This document shows, in pieces, positions 33,146-41,640 of a stretch of DNA of 46,623 nucleotides. This DNA comes from Prevotella sp. P2-180 (GTDB taxonomy: Bacteria; Bacteroidota; Bacteroidia; Bacteroidales; Bacteroidaceae): assembly GCF_002251435.1 (NCBI RefSeq), contig NZ_NPJI01000107.1:1-46623 (forward strand), read 5' to 3'. A model generated the notes under the pieces. It saw only the letters and a list, made by a program, of their open reading frames with translations, did no database searches and was not told the DNA's origin. How positions within the stretch are numbered: position 1 is the first letter of the stretch; each line of letters begins with the position of its first letter. The position numbers and the translations under genes were made by a program.

Positions 33146-33706
33146 TTACACCGTCATTATCTCCTTCTCCTTAGCGGCGAGGAGTTCTTCCACGTTCTTT
33201 ATCATCTTGTCGTGAATCTTCTGAAGGTCGTTTTCCGCATCCTTCTCAAGATCTTCCGACAGTCCGTCCTTTATTGCCTTCTTCAGCTTTTCCTTAATGT
33301 CTGCGCGTATGTTGCGAATCTGCACCTTGGTCTGCTCGCCCATCTTGTTGCACTGCTTGGCAAGTTCGCGGCGGCGTTCCTCAGTGGGCTGTGGTATTCC
33401 GAGACGTATTATCTCACCATTGTTCTCTGGAGTGATGCCAACGTCAGAGTCCATTATGGCCTTTTCGATAATGCGTATCTGTTTCTTGTCCCATGGGCGG
33501 ATGGCAATGGTGCGAGCGTCGGGCGTCGACACGTTTGCTACTTGGTTAAGTGGAACCATAGAGCCGTAAGACTCTACCTTTACGCCTGCGAGAATGGCTA
33601 CGTTGGCTCGTCCGGCACGTACTCTTGAGAGTTGTTCTTCAAGATACATGACGCCCATTTCCATTTTCTCTTCGGCTGAACTTAAAGTTGCTTTTACGTC
33701 TATCAT
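33146..33706 (-). CDS. frr: Ribosome recycling factor
   Basis: This 186-residue protein frees ribosomes from mRNA after termination, with EF-G. The ATG at 33706 gives MIDVKATLSSAEEKMEMGVM, the usual family start; an upstream in-frame start at 33736 falls inside the promoter. The motif LSRVRAGRANVAILAGVKVE and the C-terminal helix with RRELAKQCNKMGEQTKVQIR are typical. It is the first gene of a seven-gene minus-strand run down to 26310. Confidence 0.97.
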   Translation of the reverse strand: MIDVKATLSSAEEKMEMGVMYLEEQLSRVRAGRANVAILAGVKVESYGSMVPLNQVANVSTPDARTIAIRPWDKKQIRIIEKAIMDSDVGITPENNGEIIRLGIPQPTEERRRELAKQCNKMGEQTKVQIRNIRADIKEKLKKAIKDGLSEDLEKDAENDLQKIHDKMIKNVEELLAAKEKEIMTV

Positions 33707-33733
33707 AATTATAAGTGTTTTTATTCCGTTTTG

Positions 33734-33765
33734 CAAAAATAGGGATAATCCTTCAAACTACCAAA
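33734..33765 (-). promoter_or_regulatory. Promoter of frr operon
   Basis: On the minus strand, TTTG (33765-33762), 20 nt, then TATTTTTG (33741-33734). The transcript would begin about 20 nt before the ATG at 33706. Confidence 0.75.
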
Positions 33766-33841
33766 TAAATTGGGCAAAAAAGCGAAAAAAAAACTATTCT
33801 TTTATTATATATATAAGGTGAAAGCATAAAAAACATGCAAA

Positions 33842-33859
33842 ATACCACGATTGTGGTAT
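33842..33859. promoter_or_regulatory. Perfect dyad upstream of metY promoter
   Basis: ATACCAC (33842-33848), GATT, GTGGTAT (33853-33859). It ends 22 bp before the TTTG element of the metY promoter, the place where an activator or a repressor could bind. No cognate regulator is known from the window. Confidence 0.5.
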
Positions 33860-33881
33860 ATAGATTAACCTATTTGTGCTA

Positions 33882-33912
33882 TTTGCTGATTGAAAAAATT
33901 GCAGTACCTTTG
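33882..33912 (+). promoter_or_regulatory. Promoter of metY-cysK
   Basis: TTTG (33882-33885), 19 nt, TACCTTTG (33905-33912): a consensus Bacteroidetes promoter, 50 bp before the metY ATG. The remaining part of the 33707-33962 gap is AT-rich. Confidence 0.8.
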
Positions 33913-33962
33913 CAGACGAAAAAAAAAACTCTGATTATTAACACAAAAAAAATATAACGATT

Positions 33963-35252
33963 ATGAGCAACAAGAAACTACACTTCGAAACCCTTCAGCT
34001 CCATGTGGGACAGGAGCAGGCTGATCCGGCAACAGATGCACGTGCCGTACCTATCTATCAGACCACATCTTATGTGTTCCGTAACTCACAACATGCTGCC
34101 GACCGATTCGGTCTTCGCGATGCTGGAAATATCTACGGTCGACTGACCAACTCTACTCAGGGTGTGTTTGAAGACCGTGTGGCTGCACTTGAGGGGGGCG
34201 TGGCAGGACTTGCTGTCGCATCTGGCGCCGCTGCCATCACCTATGCTCTTCAGAACGTGGCTCGCAATGGCGACCACATCATAGCGGCTGACAATCTCTA
34301 TGGAGGAACATACAACCTCGTGGAACACACGTTGTCTACACAGGGAGTGGAAACCACAATTGTCAATCCTGCTGACTTTGAGGCCGTTGACAAGGCTTTC
34401 CGCCCAAACACCAAGGCCATCATCATCGAGACATTCGGAAATCCTAACGCTAGTGTCACCGACATCGACCGCATTGCTGAAATTGCACATAGCCATAATA
34501 CCATAGTTATCGTCGACAACACGTTTGGCACCCCATTCCTTATTCGTCCAATAGAACACGGTGCCGACGTCGTTGTCCACTCTGCCACAAAGTTTATTGG
34601 CGGACATGGTAGCTCTCTCGGTGGAGTGATCGTTGATGCGGGTAAGTTCGACTGGAAGGCTAACGCTGAAAAATATCCTTCAATAGCACAGCCAGACCCA
34701 AGCTATCATGGCGCTGTGTTTGCCGATGTGGCTGGTCCTGCTGCTTTCGTCACTCGTATTCGTGCCGTCATCCTGCGCGACACTGGTGCCGCCATATCGC
34801 CATTCAACGCATGGATTCTGCTGCAAGGTCTTGAGACATTGTCGCTGCGTGTGGAGCGTCATGCCTACAACACGGCAAAGGTTGTTGAATTCCTCGCCAA
34901 CCATCCAAAGGTGGCAAAGGTGAACCATCCTTCACTGCCGGATCATCCAGACCATGCTCTCTACGAGAAACTCTTCCCCAACGGTGGCGGAAGCATCTTC
35001 ACCTTCGAAGTGAAGGGCGGAGAAAAGGAGGCTTGGACCTTCATCGACAATCTGAAGATTTTCTCCCTGCTGGCTAACGTGGCTGACGTGAAGAGCCTCG
35101 TCATCCACCCTGCCACCACCACCCACTCGCAGCTCTCGCCCGAGGAACTGGAGCAGCAGCACATCTATCCGTCTACCATACGCCTGAGTATCGGTACAGA
35201 ACATGTCGACGACATCATCGACGACCTGAGAGAAGCATTTGAGAAGATTTAA
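33963..35252 (+). CDS. metY: O-acetylhomoserine sulfhydrylase
   Basis: This 429-residue PLP enzyme of the Cys/Met metabolism family makes homocysteine from O-acetylhomoserine and sulfide. N-terminal [20 protein letters not shown] and the YGRLTNST motif are typical of MetY. The cofactor lysine lies in [11 protein letters not shown]. The length (about 430, longer than MetB/MetC) supports MetY over cystathionine enzymes. It is followed after 19 bp by cysK, so both sulfide-assimilating enzymes share a transcript. Confidence 0.93.
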   Translation: MSNKKLHFETLQLHVGQEQADPATDARAVPIYQTTSYVFRNSQHAADRFGLRDAGNIYGRLTNSTQGVFEDRVAALEGGVAGLAVASGAAAITYALQNVARNGDHIIAADNLYGGTYNLVEHTLSTQGVETTIVNPADFEAVDKAFRPNTKAIIIETFGNPNASVTDIDRIAEIAHSHNTIVIVDNTFGTPFLIRPIEHGADVVVHSATKFIGGHGSSLGGVIVDAGKFDWKANAEKYPSIAQPDPSYHGAVFADVAGPAAFVTRIRAVILRDTGAAISPFNAWILLQGLETLSLRVERHAYNTAKVVEFLANHPKVAKVNHPSLPDHPDHALYEKLFPNGGGSIFTFEVKGGEKEAWTFIDNLKIFSLLANVADVKSLVIHPATTTHSQLSPEELEQQHIYPSTIRLSIGTEHVDDIIDDLREAFEKI

Positions 35253-35271
35253 TAAAAAAAGCAATACAATC

Positions 35272-36219
35272 ATGGCAAAAATAGCAAAACAACTGACAGA
35301 GCTCATCGGCAATACGCCACTGCTCGAACTGAATAAGTTTTCAACCGCAAAGGAACTCCAGAGTCCTATTATCGCAAAGGTGGAGTTCTTCAATCCTGGT
35401 GGAAGTGTAAAAGACCGTATCGCACTGTCAATGATAGAAGAAGCAGAGAAGAGTGGGGCACTCAAACCGGGGGCAACCATCATTGAACCTACCAGTGGAA
35501 ACACTGGCGTTGGACTTGCGCTCGTCTCTGCGGTGAAAGGATATAAACTCATTCTTACCATGCCCGAAACCATGAGCGTCGAGAGAAGAAACCTCGTGAA
35601 GGCATACGGAGCTGAGGTGAAGCTTACAAGTGGCGCCGACGGAATGAAGGGTGCAATAAAGGCTGCCGAGGAACTGCGCGACTCCATCCCTGGTTCCATC
35701 ATACTGCAGCAGTTTGAAAATCCTGCCAACCCGCAGAAGCATTACGACACCACTGGTGTGGAAATATGGGAGCAGACCGAAGGAAAGGTCGACATCTTCG
35801 TGGCCGGTGTAGGTACTGGTGGAACGGTGTCTGGCATTGGCAAGCGTCTGAAAGAGAACAATCCTAATGTAAAGATAGTGGCAGTGGAACCTAAGTCGTC
35901 GGCTGTGCTCAACGGAAAACCCAGCGGACCACACAAAATACAGGGTATCGGTGCCGGTTTCGTGCCCAAAATCTACAATAACGATGTGGTTGACGAAGTG
36001 TTTGACGTAGACAACGACGATGCCATCCGTACAGGACGCGAACTTGCCCGACAGGAAGGTCTTCTCGTTGGTATATCCTCAGGTGCCGCTGCCTTTGCTG
36101 CTTCTGAGATAGCCAAACGTCCTGAAAACGCAGGAAAGACCATTGTGGTATTGCTTCCTGACACAGGTGAGCGTTATCTCTCCACCGTCCTCTATGCTTT
36201 CGACGAGTATCCTCTATAG
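35272..36219 (+). CDS. cysK: Cysteine synthase
   Basis: This 315-residue PLP enzyme makes cysteine from O-acetylserine and sulfide. Start [20 protein letters not shown] at 35272; the frame is open into the metY end (35239) but those codons have no family character. The PLP lysine is in [10 protein letters not shown], the substrate loop is [10 protein letters not shown], the phosphate loop [10 protein letters not shown], and SSGAAAFAA closes the cofactor site. It ends before a strong terminator. Confidence 0.96.
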   Translation: MAKIAKQLTELIGNTPLLELNKFSTAKELQSPIIAKVEFFNPGGSVKDRIALSMIEEAEKSGALKPGATIIEPTSGNTGVGLALVSAVKGYKLILTMPETMSVERRNLVKAYGAEVKLTSGADGMKGAIKAAEELRDSIPGSIILQQFENPANPQKHYDTTGVEIWEQTEGKVDIFVAGVGTGGTVSGIGKRLKENNPNVKIVAVEPKSSAVLNGKPSGPHKIQGIGAGFVPKIYNNDVVDEVFDVDNDDAIRTGRELARQEGLLVGISSGAAAFAASEIAKRPENAGKTIVVLLPDTGERYLSTVLYAFDEYPL

Positions 36220-36253
36220 TTTTTTTTCTATAATGACATTTAACAAATATCAA

Positions 36254-36284
36254 GGCGTTCATCCCAAATGAACGCCCTTTTTTT
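36254..36284 (+). terminator. Rho-independent terminator of metY-cysK
   Basis: GGCGTTCAT (36254-36262), a 5-nt loop, ATGAACGCC (36268-36276), then C and seven T. A perfect 9-bp stem. Confidence 0.92.
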
Positions 36285-36490
36285 AATCTTTAACTCAACT
36301 TTCGCAGGAAAGGGAAAATGTTTAGGAGTTAAGGAGTTAAGCCAAATGTTGTTGCGCTTATATCCAATGCTCCAAACTAATGGCTTAACTCCCAGCGACC
36401 AACGGGAGCGATAACTCCTTAACTCCTTAACTCCCAAAAAGTTGAGCACATGCGAAACTTGAATTTTTAATCTTTAATCCTTTAATTTTT
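36285..36490. repeat. Folded intergenic repeat block
   Basis: About 200 bp of nested inverted repeats: TTAACTCAACTTTCGCA at the left faces AAAAAGTTGAG...GCGAAACTTGAA at the right; inside, AGGAGTTAAGGAGTTAAGCC (from 36324) faces GGCTTAACTCC and TAACTCCTTAACTCCTTAAC. The outer words are related to the repeats at 1190-1328 and 46496-46565, and the inner ones to the AGTTAAGG octamer at 6815. No gene is present. Confidence 0.75.
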
Positions 36491-36511
36491 TCACAAAATT
36501 GTAACACGTTC

Positions 36512-36545
36512 TTTGCGTGTATGTCGAAAAGAATGCTTACCTTTG
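36512..36545 (+). promoter_or_regulatory. Promoter of response regulator gene
   Basis: TTTG (36512-36515), 22 nt, TACCTTTG (36538-36545), 28 bp before the ATG at 36574. The earlier in-frame ATG at 36517 lies inside the promoter and cannot be used from it. Confidence 0.7.
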
Positions 36546-36573
36546 CAGCACGAAAGAAAAACTTGTTACAGAT

Positions 36574-37266
36574 ATGGCAAACATTAATAAAAGGATACTC
36601 GTGGTGGATGACGAGCAGGATCTTTGCGAAATACTGAAGTTCAATCTCGAAACAGAGGGATATTCAGTAGACACTGCCGACTCGGCAGAGATGGCGCTGA
36701 CACTCGACATCGGGGCGTATGACTTGTTGTTGCTCGACGTGATGATGGGAGAAATGTCTGGCTTTGCACTCGCCAAAAAACTGAAGCATGACGACGCGAC
36801 AAAGGAAATACCGATAATCTTCCTTACAGCCCGAGATACCGAAAACGATACCGTGACGGGATTTAACCTCGGAGCCGACGACTACATCTCAAAACCTTTT
36901 TCCATACGTGAAGTGCTGGTGAGGGTAAGGGCAGTGTTGAGAAGAACATCAAAGGATACTGACGATCGACAACCCTCTAAACTGAAATATCAAGGACTGG
37001 AACTGAACCTTGACAACAAGACTGTTTGTGTGGATGGGGAAAATGTGCCATTTACTAAAACGGAGTTTGAGATTCTACGCACACTGCTCGAGGAAAGCGG
37101 AAGGGTGTTCTCGCGACAAGAACTCATCAACCGTATCTGGCCGTCTGACGTGCTTGTGCTCGACCGTACCGTTGACGTGAACATCACACGACTGAGAAAG
37201 AAAATCGGACCATACTCAAAATGTATCGTGACAAGGCTCGGATTCGGATACTTCTTCGACATGTAA
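36574..37266 (+). CDS. OmpR-family response regulator
   Basis: This 230-residue transcription regulator has a receiver domain (residues 1-120) with acidic pocket VDDE (11-14), phospho-acceptor D55 in LLLLDVMM, T85 and K107, and a winged-helix DNA-binding domain (about 135-228; FTKTEFEILRTLLEESGRVF, VLDRTVDVNITRLRKKIGPY). The start is chosen from the promoter position and the typical MANINKRILVVDDE beginning. The adjacent kinase gene, 16 bp downstream, is the obvious partner. The signal and target genes are unknown. Confidence 0.94.
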   Translation: MANINKRILVVDDEQDLCEILKFNLETEGYSVDTADSAEMALTLDIGAYDLLLLDVMMGEMSGFALAKKLKHDDATKEIPIIFLTARDTENDTVTGFNLGADDYISKPFSIREVLVRVRAVLRRTSKDTDDRQPSKLKYQGLELNLDNKTVCVDGENVPFTKTEFEILRTLLEESGRVFSRQELINRIWPSDVLVLDRTVDVNITRLRKKIGPYSKCIVTRLGFGYFFDM

Positions 37267-37282
37267 TTATAAGGCATTTGAT

Positions 37283-38695
37283 ATGACTGTAGGAAAACGT
37301 CTCTTCTGGGGAACACTCTCACTCTTTTTGATCTTTGCCGTACTGTTTATCGTGTTTCAGCAAAACCGCGAAAAACAGTTTAAGATAGACATGCTCAACC
37401 TTCACCTGCAAGACTATAACTACCGCCTGGCAGATATGATAGAGACATGCAGCAATAGCGACGGGTCTATAAATGGGGAAATGGTAGATAAATATGTGAA
37501 GAAACATTACATAAGAGACCTGCGTGTCACCTTCATCAATATTGACGGCAAGGTGATATACGATAACAGAAGAAAAGACTATGACAACTTCTCCAACCAT
37601 CATGACAGAAAAGAGGTGGTGGAGGCTCTGAAAACTGGCAAGGGGTTCGACATAAGCCGTGAAAGCAATACCGTGGGAGGCGACTTCTTCTATTCTGCAA
37701 CATTGCTGAAAGACAGAAATATGCTGATACGCACTGCTTTGCCTTACAACAACGACCTTGCAGAGTCGCTGCGTGCCGACCAACACTATATATGGTTTGC
37801 ACTCTTGATGATCACTATATTGTCAATCACACTCTATCGCTTCATAAGCCGCCTTGACTCTAACATAACAAAGCTCAACATCTTTGCACAACGTGCCGAC
37901 CATGGCGAAAGCCTCGATACAGAAGACCTCGCACAATTTCCCGACGACGAACTCGGTGAGATATCTGAGAGTATAATAAAAATTTACAAGCGTCTGCAGA
38001 AGACTAAGGAAGAACAAAACGAACTGAAGCGGCAACTTACACAAAATGTGGCTCACGAACTGAAAACACCCGTGGCAAGCATACAGGGCTATCTTGAAAC
38101 CATAATGGAAAACCCAAACATCGACAACGATAAACGCTCTCTCTTCCTCGAACGCTGTTATGCACAGAGTAAGCGTCTTACCAGCCTGCTGCGCGACATA
38201 TCCACACTCAACCGCCTCGACGACGCAACCGGATTGATAGAGTTTGAGGATGTTGACGTGACATCCGTCATACGGCAGATTGCCAAGGAGATATCGCTGC
38301 AACTGGAAGAACGGGGCATGACGCTTGAAACCAACCTTCCGGAAAAAATTGTGGTGAAAGGTGCCCAAGGCATGATATACAGCATATTCCGAAACCTTAC
38401 CGACAATGCCATCGCATATGCCGGAAACAATACGCAGGTGACCATTACAGCCGAAAGGACTAGCAGCGCCGAGTGGCATTTCACGTTCTGCGACAATGGG
38501 GTGGGAGTGGAGCAAAAACACCTCGATAGACTCTTTGAGCGATTCTATAGGGTAGACAAGGGAAGAAGCAGGAAAATGGGTGGTACCGGTCTCGGACTCG
38601 CCATCGTGAAAAATGCAGTACTGCTGCATGGCGGCACGATAAAAGTGGGAAATAGGCCTACAGGAGGACTGCAATTTGACTTTACTTTGGCATAA
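37283..38695 (+). CDS. Sensor histidine kinase
   Basis: This is a 470-residue membrane kinase: TM1 at about 8-26, a periplasmic or extracytoplasmic domain at 27-168, TM2 at about 169-187, then a HAMP-like linker. The HisKA box NVAHELKTPVASIQGYLE contains H258. ATP-binding boxes are intact: N box FRNLTDNAIAYAG, G1 DNGVGV, F box LFERFYRVDKG, G2 GGTGLGLAIVKN. It probably phosphorylates the upstream response regulator. The layout resembles PhoR/VicK type kinases. Confidence 0.94.
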   Translation: MTVGKRLFWGTLSLFLIFAVLFIVFQQNREKQFKIDMLNLHLQDYNYRLADMIETCSNSDGSINGEMVDKYVKKHYIRDLRVTFINIDGKVIYDNRRKDYDNFSNHHDRKEVVEALKTGKGFDISRESNTVGGDFFYSATLLKDRNMLIRTALPYNNDLAESLRADQHYIWFALLMITILSITLYRFISRLDSNITKLNIFAQRADHGESLDTEDLAQFPDDELGEISESIIKIYKRLQKTKEEQNELKRQLTQNVAHELKTPVASIQGYLETIMENPNIDNDKRSLFLERCYAQSKRLTSLLRDISTLNRLDDATGLIEFEDVDVTSVIRQIAKEISLQLEERGMTLETNLPEKIVVKGAQGMIYSIFRNLTDNAIAYAGNNTQVTITAERTSSAEWHFTFCDNGVGVEQKHLDRLFERFYRVDKGRSRKMGGTGLGLAIVKNAVLLHGGTIKVGNRPTGGLQFDFTLA

Positions 38696-38751
38696 GTGGG
38701 GAAAAACATAAAAAAAACTTGTTTTTTTGTCGTTGTTTCATATATTTTTGC

Positions 38752-38759
38752 TATCTTTG
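38752..38759 (+). promoter_or_regulatory. Promoter -7 element before the large sensor gene pair
   Basis: TATCTTTG followed by TGCGC, 27 bp before the ATG at 38787. T-rich sequence with TTTG at 38726-38729 lies upstream, at slightly long spacing (22 nt). Confidence 0.6.
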
Positions 38760-38786
38760 TGCGCAATTTTTATAAAACCTAACCTT

Positions 38787-41639
38787 ATGCGCATAAACAA
38801 TATTATAGTCGCAGTTTTGTGTATGGCATTCCCGCTCGCCTCATTGGCTCAGAAAACCAACAAGGAGGGGGAGAGTGATGTTGAAAACAAAAATAGTTAT
38901 GCAAGACAATACACGTCGGTTAACCCACTCGTTTATGAAGACGTCTGGGATCTCGAACCTTATGCTTTCGTCAATAGTGATGGACACCCCGACGGCTACA
39001 ATGTGGAACTTGTGAAAATCATGCTCGACAAGCTCAGCATACCATTCGTCATAAAACTGAAGCACACTCCACAGAACTTCGAGGACCTGCAGTCGGGTAA
39101 GGCTGACCTTACCATCGGCATGAAGGCTTTCTATCACGACCAGTATGGTGAATACAGCAACAATGTGCTGGCTCTCTTCACTCATAGCCTGGCCTCTCCT
39201 CGTAACTCGGATGTGAAGGTTAAGGAGTTTGCCGACCTGAAAAACTTGAAGGTTTATGTGCATGAGGGTAGTTATAGCCACAACATGATGGTTAAAGAGG
39301 GAATGGGGGCGAATGTCATTCCTATGAAAGATATGAAGACTGCCCTCCAGAAGGTGAACGAGAGCGGAAAAGGCGCCGTGCTTTGGAACACCATGAACGT
39401 CAGCACGCTAATCAACAAGTATAAGCTGAGTAACGTGAGGATGACTTCGGTAAACATGAAATATGGCGAATACCACTTCATGTCTAACGACACTGTATTG
39501 CTTTTCAAACTCGATAGCCTTTACGACGAGATGACCTCAAGCGAAGAGTTCCTTAACCTTAGGCAAAAATGGTTCTATCCTAATGTGCAACTGTCTAACT
39601 CGCAGGCTTGGTTCTGGTATGTCATCTATACGCTGGTTGTCATGGCTCTGTTCGTCACAATCTACAACATCTACTACCACTATATGGAAAAACGGGTCCG
39701 ACGCGACAACGCCAGGCAGTCCACCCAGTTGCAGTTGCTACTCAAGTCGGGTAACTACAGGATTTGGACTTATGATGTAGCGGAGAAAAAGTTTAGGGGT
39801 GTCTCCATTGAAGGCGAGGCGCGCGACGAATACAACGAAAAGGCTTTCTCCGTGTTCTACGACTCCTTTGACTTCATGGAGATGATGGAGACAATAGAAA
39901 GAGTGGCGTGCGGAGCATCGGAAAGCGAAAGCCTCTCCGTAAGGTGCCATGACCCGAAAAACATGGGGAAGACGTTCTATTTCGACTTGAATATCTCTGT
40001 CCTCCACGAACAGTATGGCGAACCGACTCTGCTGCTCGGTGTTCAGACCGACAAGACGGGCGAGAGAATGAAGTATGTCAACACCAGGGATAGCTTGTTG
40101 AGATTCCGGACCATGTTTGACACTGCCATGGCGCAAATGGCTTTCTACGACAAAAACGGTATCATGACTGACATCAACAATAGTGCATGCGAAACATTCG
40201 GTATTCTCGACAAGGAGGGGTTCCTCAAGTCAAAGATGCACATATCACAGGTGCCGGTGTTCCACCATATGAAGGAGCAAATCATCGACGAACTCTGGGT
40301 GTCGTCGATTGTTGACTTCGATGACCTCAGACGAAAAGGGCAGCTGTCGGATTTCTGGACTCGAAAAGGGGTGGTGTATTATGAATTCACCATCATGCCG
40401 ATCTACGACGACAATGGCGAACTGGTATGTATCGTGTCGGCAGGTCGTGACATCACAGAAATGGCAATGCAGATGAACCGCGAACGACGTCGCTCGAAAC
40501 GTATCGAGGCTGCATCGGCGGAAATTAAGAGATATACCGAAAATATCAATACGGCTCTCGAAGTGAGCAACACTCTGCTCGCTAACTATAATATCGAGAC
40601 AAAGACTATGGAGGTTACTTACGACATGCACAAACCGAAACTGAAACTCTCGCAGTTGCAGTGTGTACACATGATTGACCCATCGCAGACAAGAAAGGCG
40701 GCAAACATTATGCTACGCATGGACAGAACGAAAATCGGTAAGTTTAAGATAAGACTTAAGACAAGAGAACGGGACAAAGACAGGAAAAATGTCTATTACG
40801 AACTCAATGCTGTACCCATGAAGGCCGACAATGGTAAGGTAAGCCACTACTTCTGCCTCTGCCGAAACATCAGCAAACTCGTGGAAACCGAAAAACGGCT
40901 GCACGAGGAGTCGATGAAGGCACAGGAAGCCGAAAAGGTGAAAAACTCCTTCCTCATGAATATGAGCTATGAAATACGTACTCCGTTGAACACTGTCGTG
41001 GGATTTGCCGAACTCTTTAATGCGCCACATGACCGCGAGGACGAAAAGACATTTATTGAGCAGATAAAGAAAAACTCTGACTTGCTGCTGAAACTTGTCA
41101 ACAACATTCTGCTTCTCTCAAGGATTGACGCCAAGATGTTGGAACTCAACCCTCAGCCAACAGATTTTGGCGAGTTCTTCAAGGCGCAGTGTCTCATGGG
41201 AGTAAGCCGCGGTGTCAACCCCGGAGTGGAAACAATGTTTGAGACAAGGGCGGAACCGCTGATCCTTGAAATCGACACGGCGCAGACAGGACATATCATC
41301 GAAAATCTCGTGATGCTTTCATCTCAGTTTACAAAACATGGTTATATCAAGACTAGATACGAATACCATAACAGCATGGTCACCTTCTCCATTGAGGATA
41401 CGGGAGTTGGCATCGACAAGGCTAGCGTCAACAGAATCATGTCCCGTACGTACGAAGGGGTAAAAGGCGACTATAACGTGGAACTTGAAATCACCATCTG
41501 CAACGAACTCGCTGTCCTTATGGGAGGACACATGGAAATTCAGTCTGCAGTAGGAAGGGGCACCGTCGTCTGGGTGTCACTGCCATGTAAGAACCTATTA
41601 GAAGAACTTGAAAACAATGCTGAAAATGGAATCATCTGA
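38787..41639 (+). CDS. SBP_bac_3-PAS sensor with degenerate kinase domain (pseudokinase)
   Basis: This is a 950-residue protein: signal peptide (residues 1-21, ASLAQ), periplasmic binding-protein-like domain of SBP_bac_3 type (about 47-268), TM at 274-298, PAS-like regions (about 310-700), and a HisKA/HATPase-like C terminus. The phospho-acceptor box reads NMSYEIRTPLNTVVGF, with Y728 where His is required (codon TAT at 40968). The N box (HIIENLVMLSSQFTKHG) lacks the Mg-binding second Asn and the Lys; the G1 box DTGVGI remains; the glycine-rich G2 box is gone (VELEITICNELAVLMGG). It should therefore not autophosphorylate. There are no frameshifts and the frame is full length, so selection appears to keep it. 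It is directly followed by an intact paralogue. The ATG at 38787 follows the promoter; the frame opens earlier at 38727 without family character. Confidence 0.9.
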   Translation: MRINNIIVAVLCMAFPLASLAQKTNKEGESDVENKNSYARQYTSVNPLVYEDVWDLEPYAFVNSDGHPDGYNVELVKIMLDKLSIPFVIKLKHTPQNFEDLQSGKADLTIGMKAFYHDQYGEYSNNVLALFTHSLASPRNSDVKVKEFADLKNLKVYVHEGSYSHNMMVKEGMGANVIPMKDMKTALQKVNESGKGAVLWNTMNVSTLINKYKLSNVRMTSVNMKYGEYHFMSNDTVLLFKLDSLYDEMTSSEEFLNLRQKWFYPNVQLSNSQAWFWYVIYTLVVMALFVTIYNIYYHYMEKRVRRDNARQSTQLQLLLKSGNYRIWTYDVAEKKFRGVSIEGEARDEYNEKAFSVFYDSFDFMEMMETIERVACGASESESLSVRCHDPKNMGKTFYFDLNISVLHEQYGEPTLLLGVQTDKTGERMKYVNTRDSLLRFRTMFDTAMAQMAFYDKNGIMTDINNSACETFGILDKEGFLKSKMHISQVPVFHHMKEQIIDELWVSSIVDFDDLRRKGQLSDFWTRKGVVYYEFTIMPIYDDNGELVCIVSAGRDITEMAMQMNRERRRSKRIEAASAEIKRYTENINTALEVSNTLLANYNIETKTMEVTYDMHKPKLKLSQLQCVHMIDPSQTRKAANIMLRMDRTKIGKFKIRLKTRERDKDRKNVYYELNAVPMKADNGKVSHYFCLCRNISKLVETEKRLHEESMKAQEAEKVKNSFLMNMSYEIRTPLNTVVGFAELFNAPHDREDEKTFIEQIKKNSDLLLKLVNNILLLSRIDAKMLELNPQPTDFGEFFKAQCLMGVSRGVNPGVETMFETRAEPLILEIDTAQTGHIIENLVMLSSQFTKHGYIKTRYEYHNSMVTFSIEDTGVGIDKASVNRIMSRTYEGVKGDYNVELEITICNELAVLMGGHMEIQSAVGRGTVVWVSLPCKNLLEELENNAENGII

Positions 41640-41640
41640 A

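Noticed and set aside
36517..36573. Earlier ATG of the response regulator gene
   Set aside because: It lies within the promoter elements, so it would not be on the transcript.
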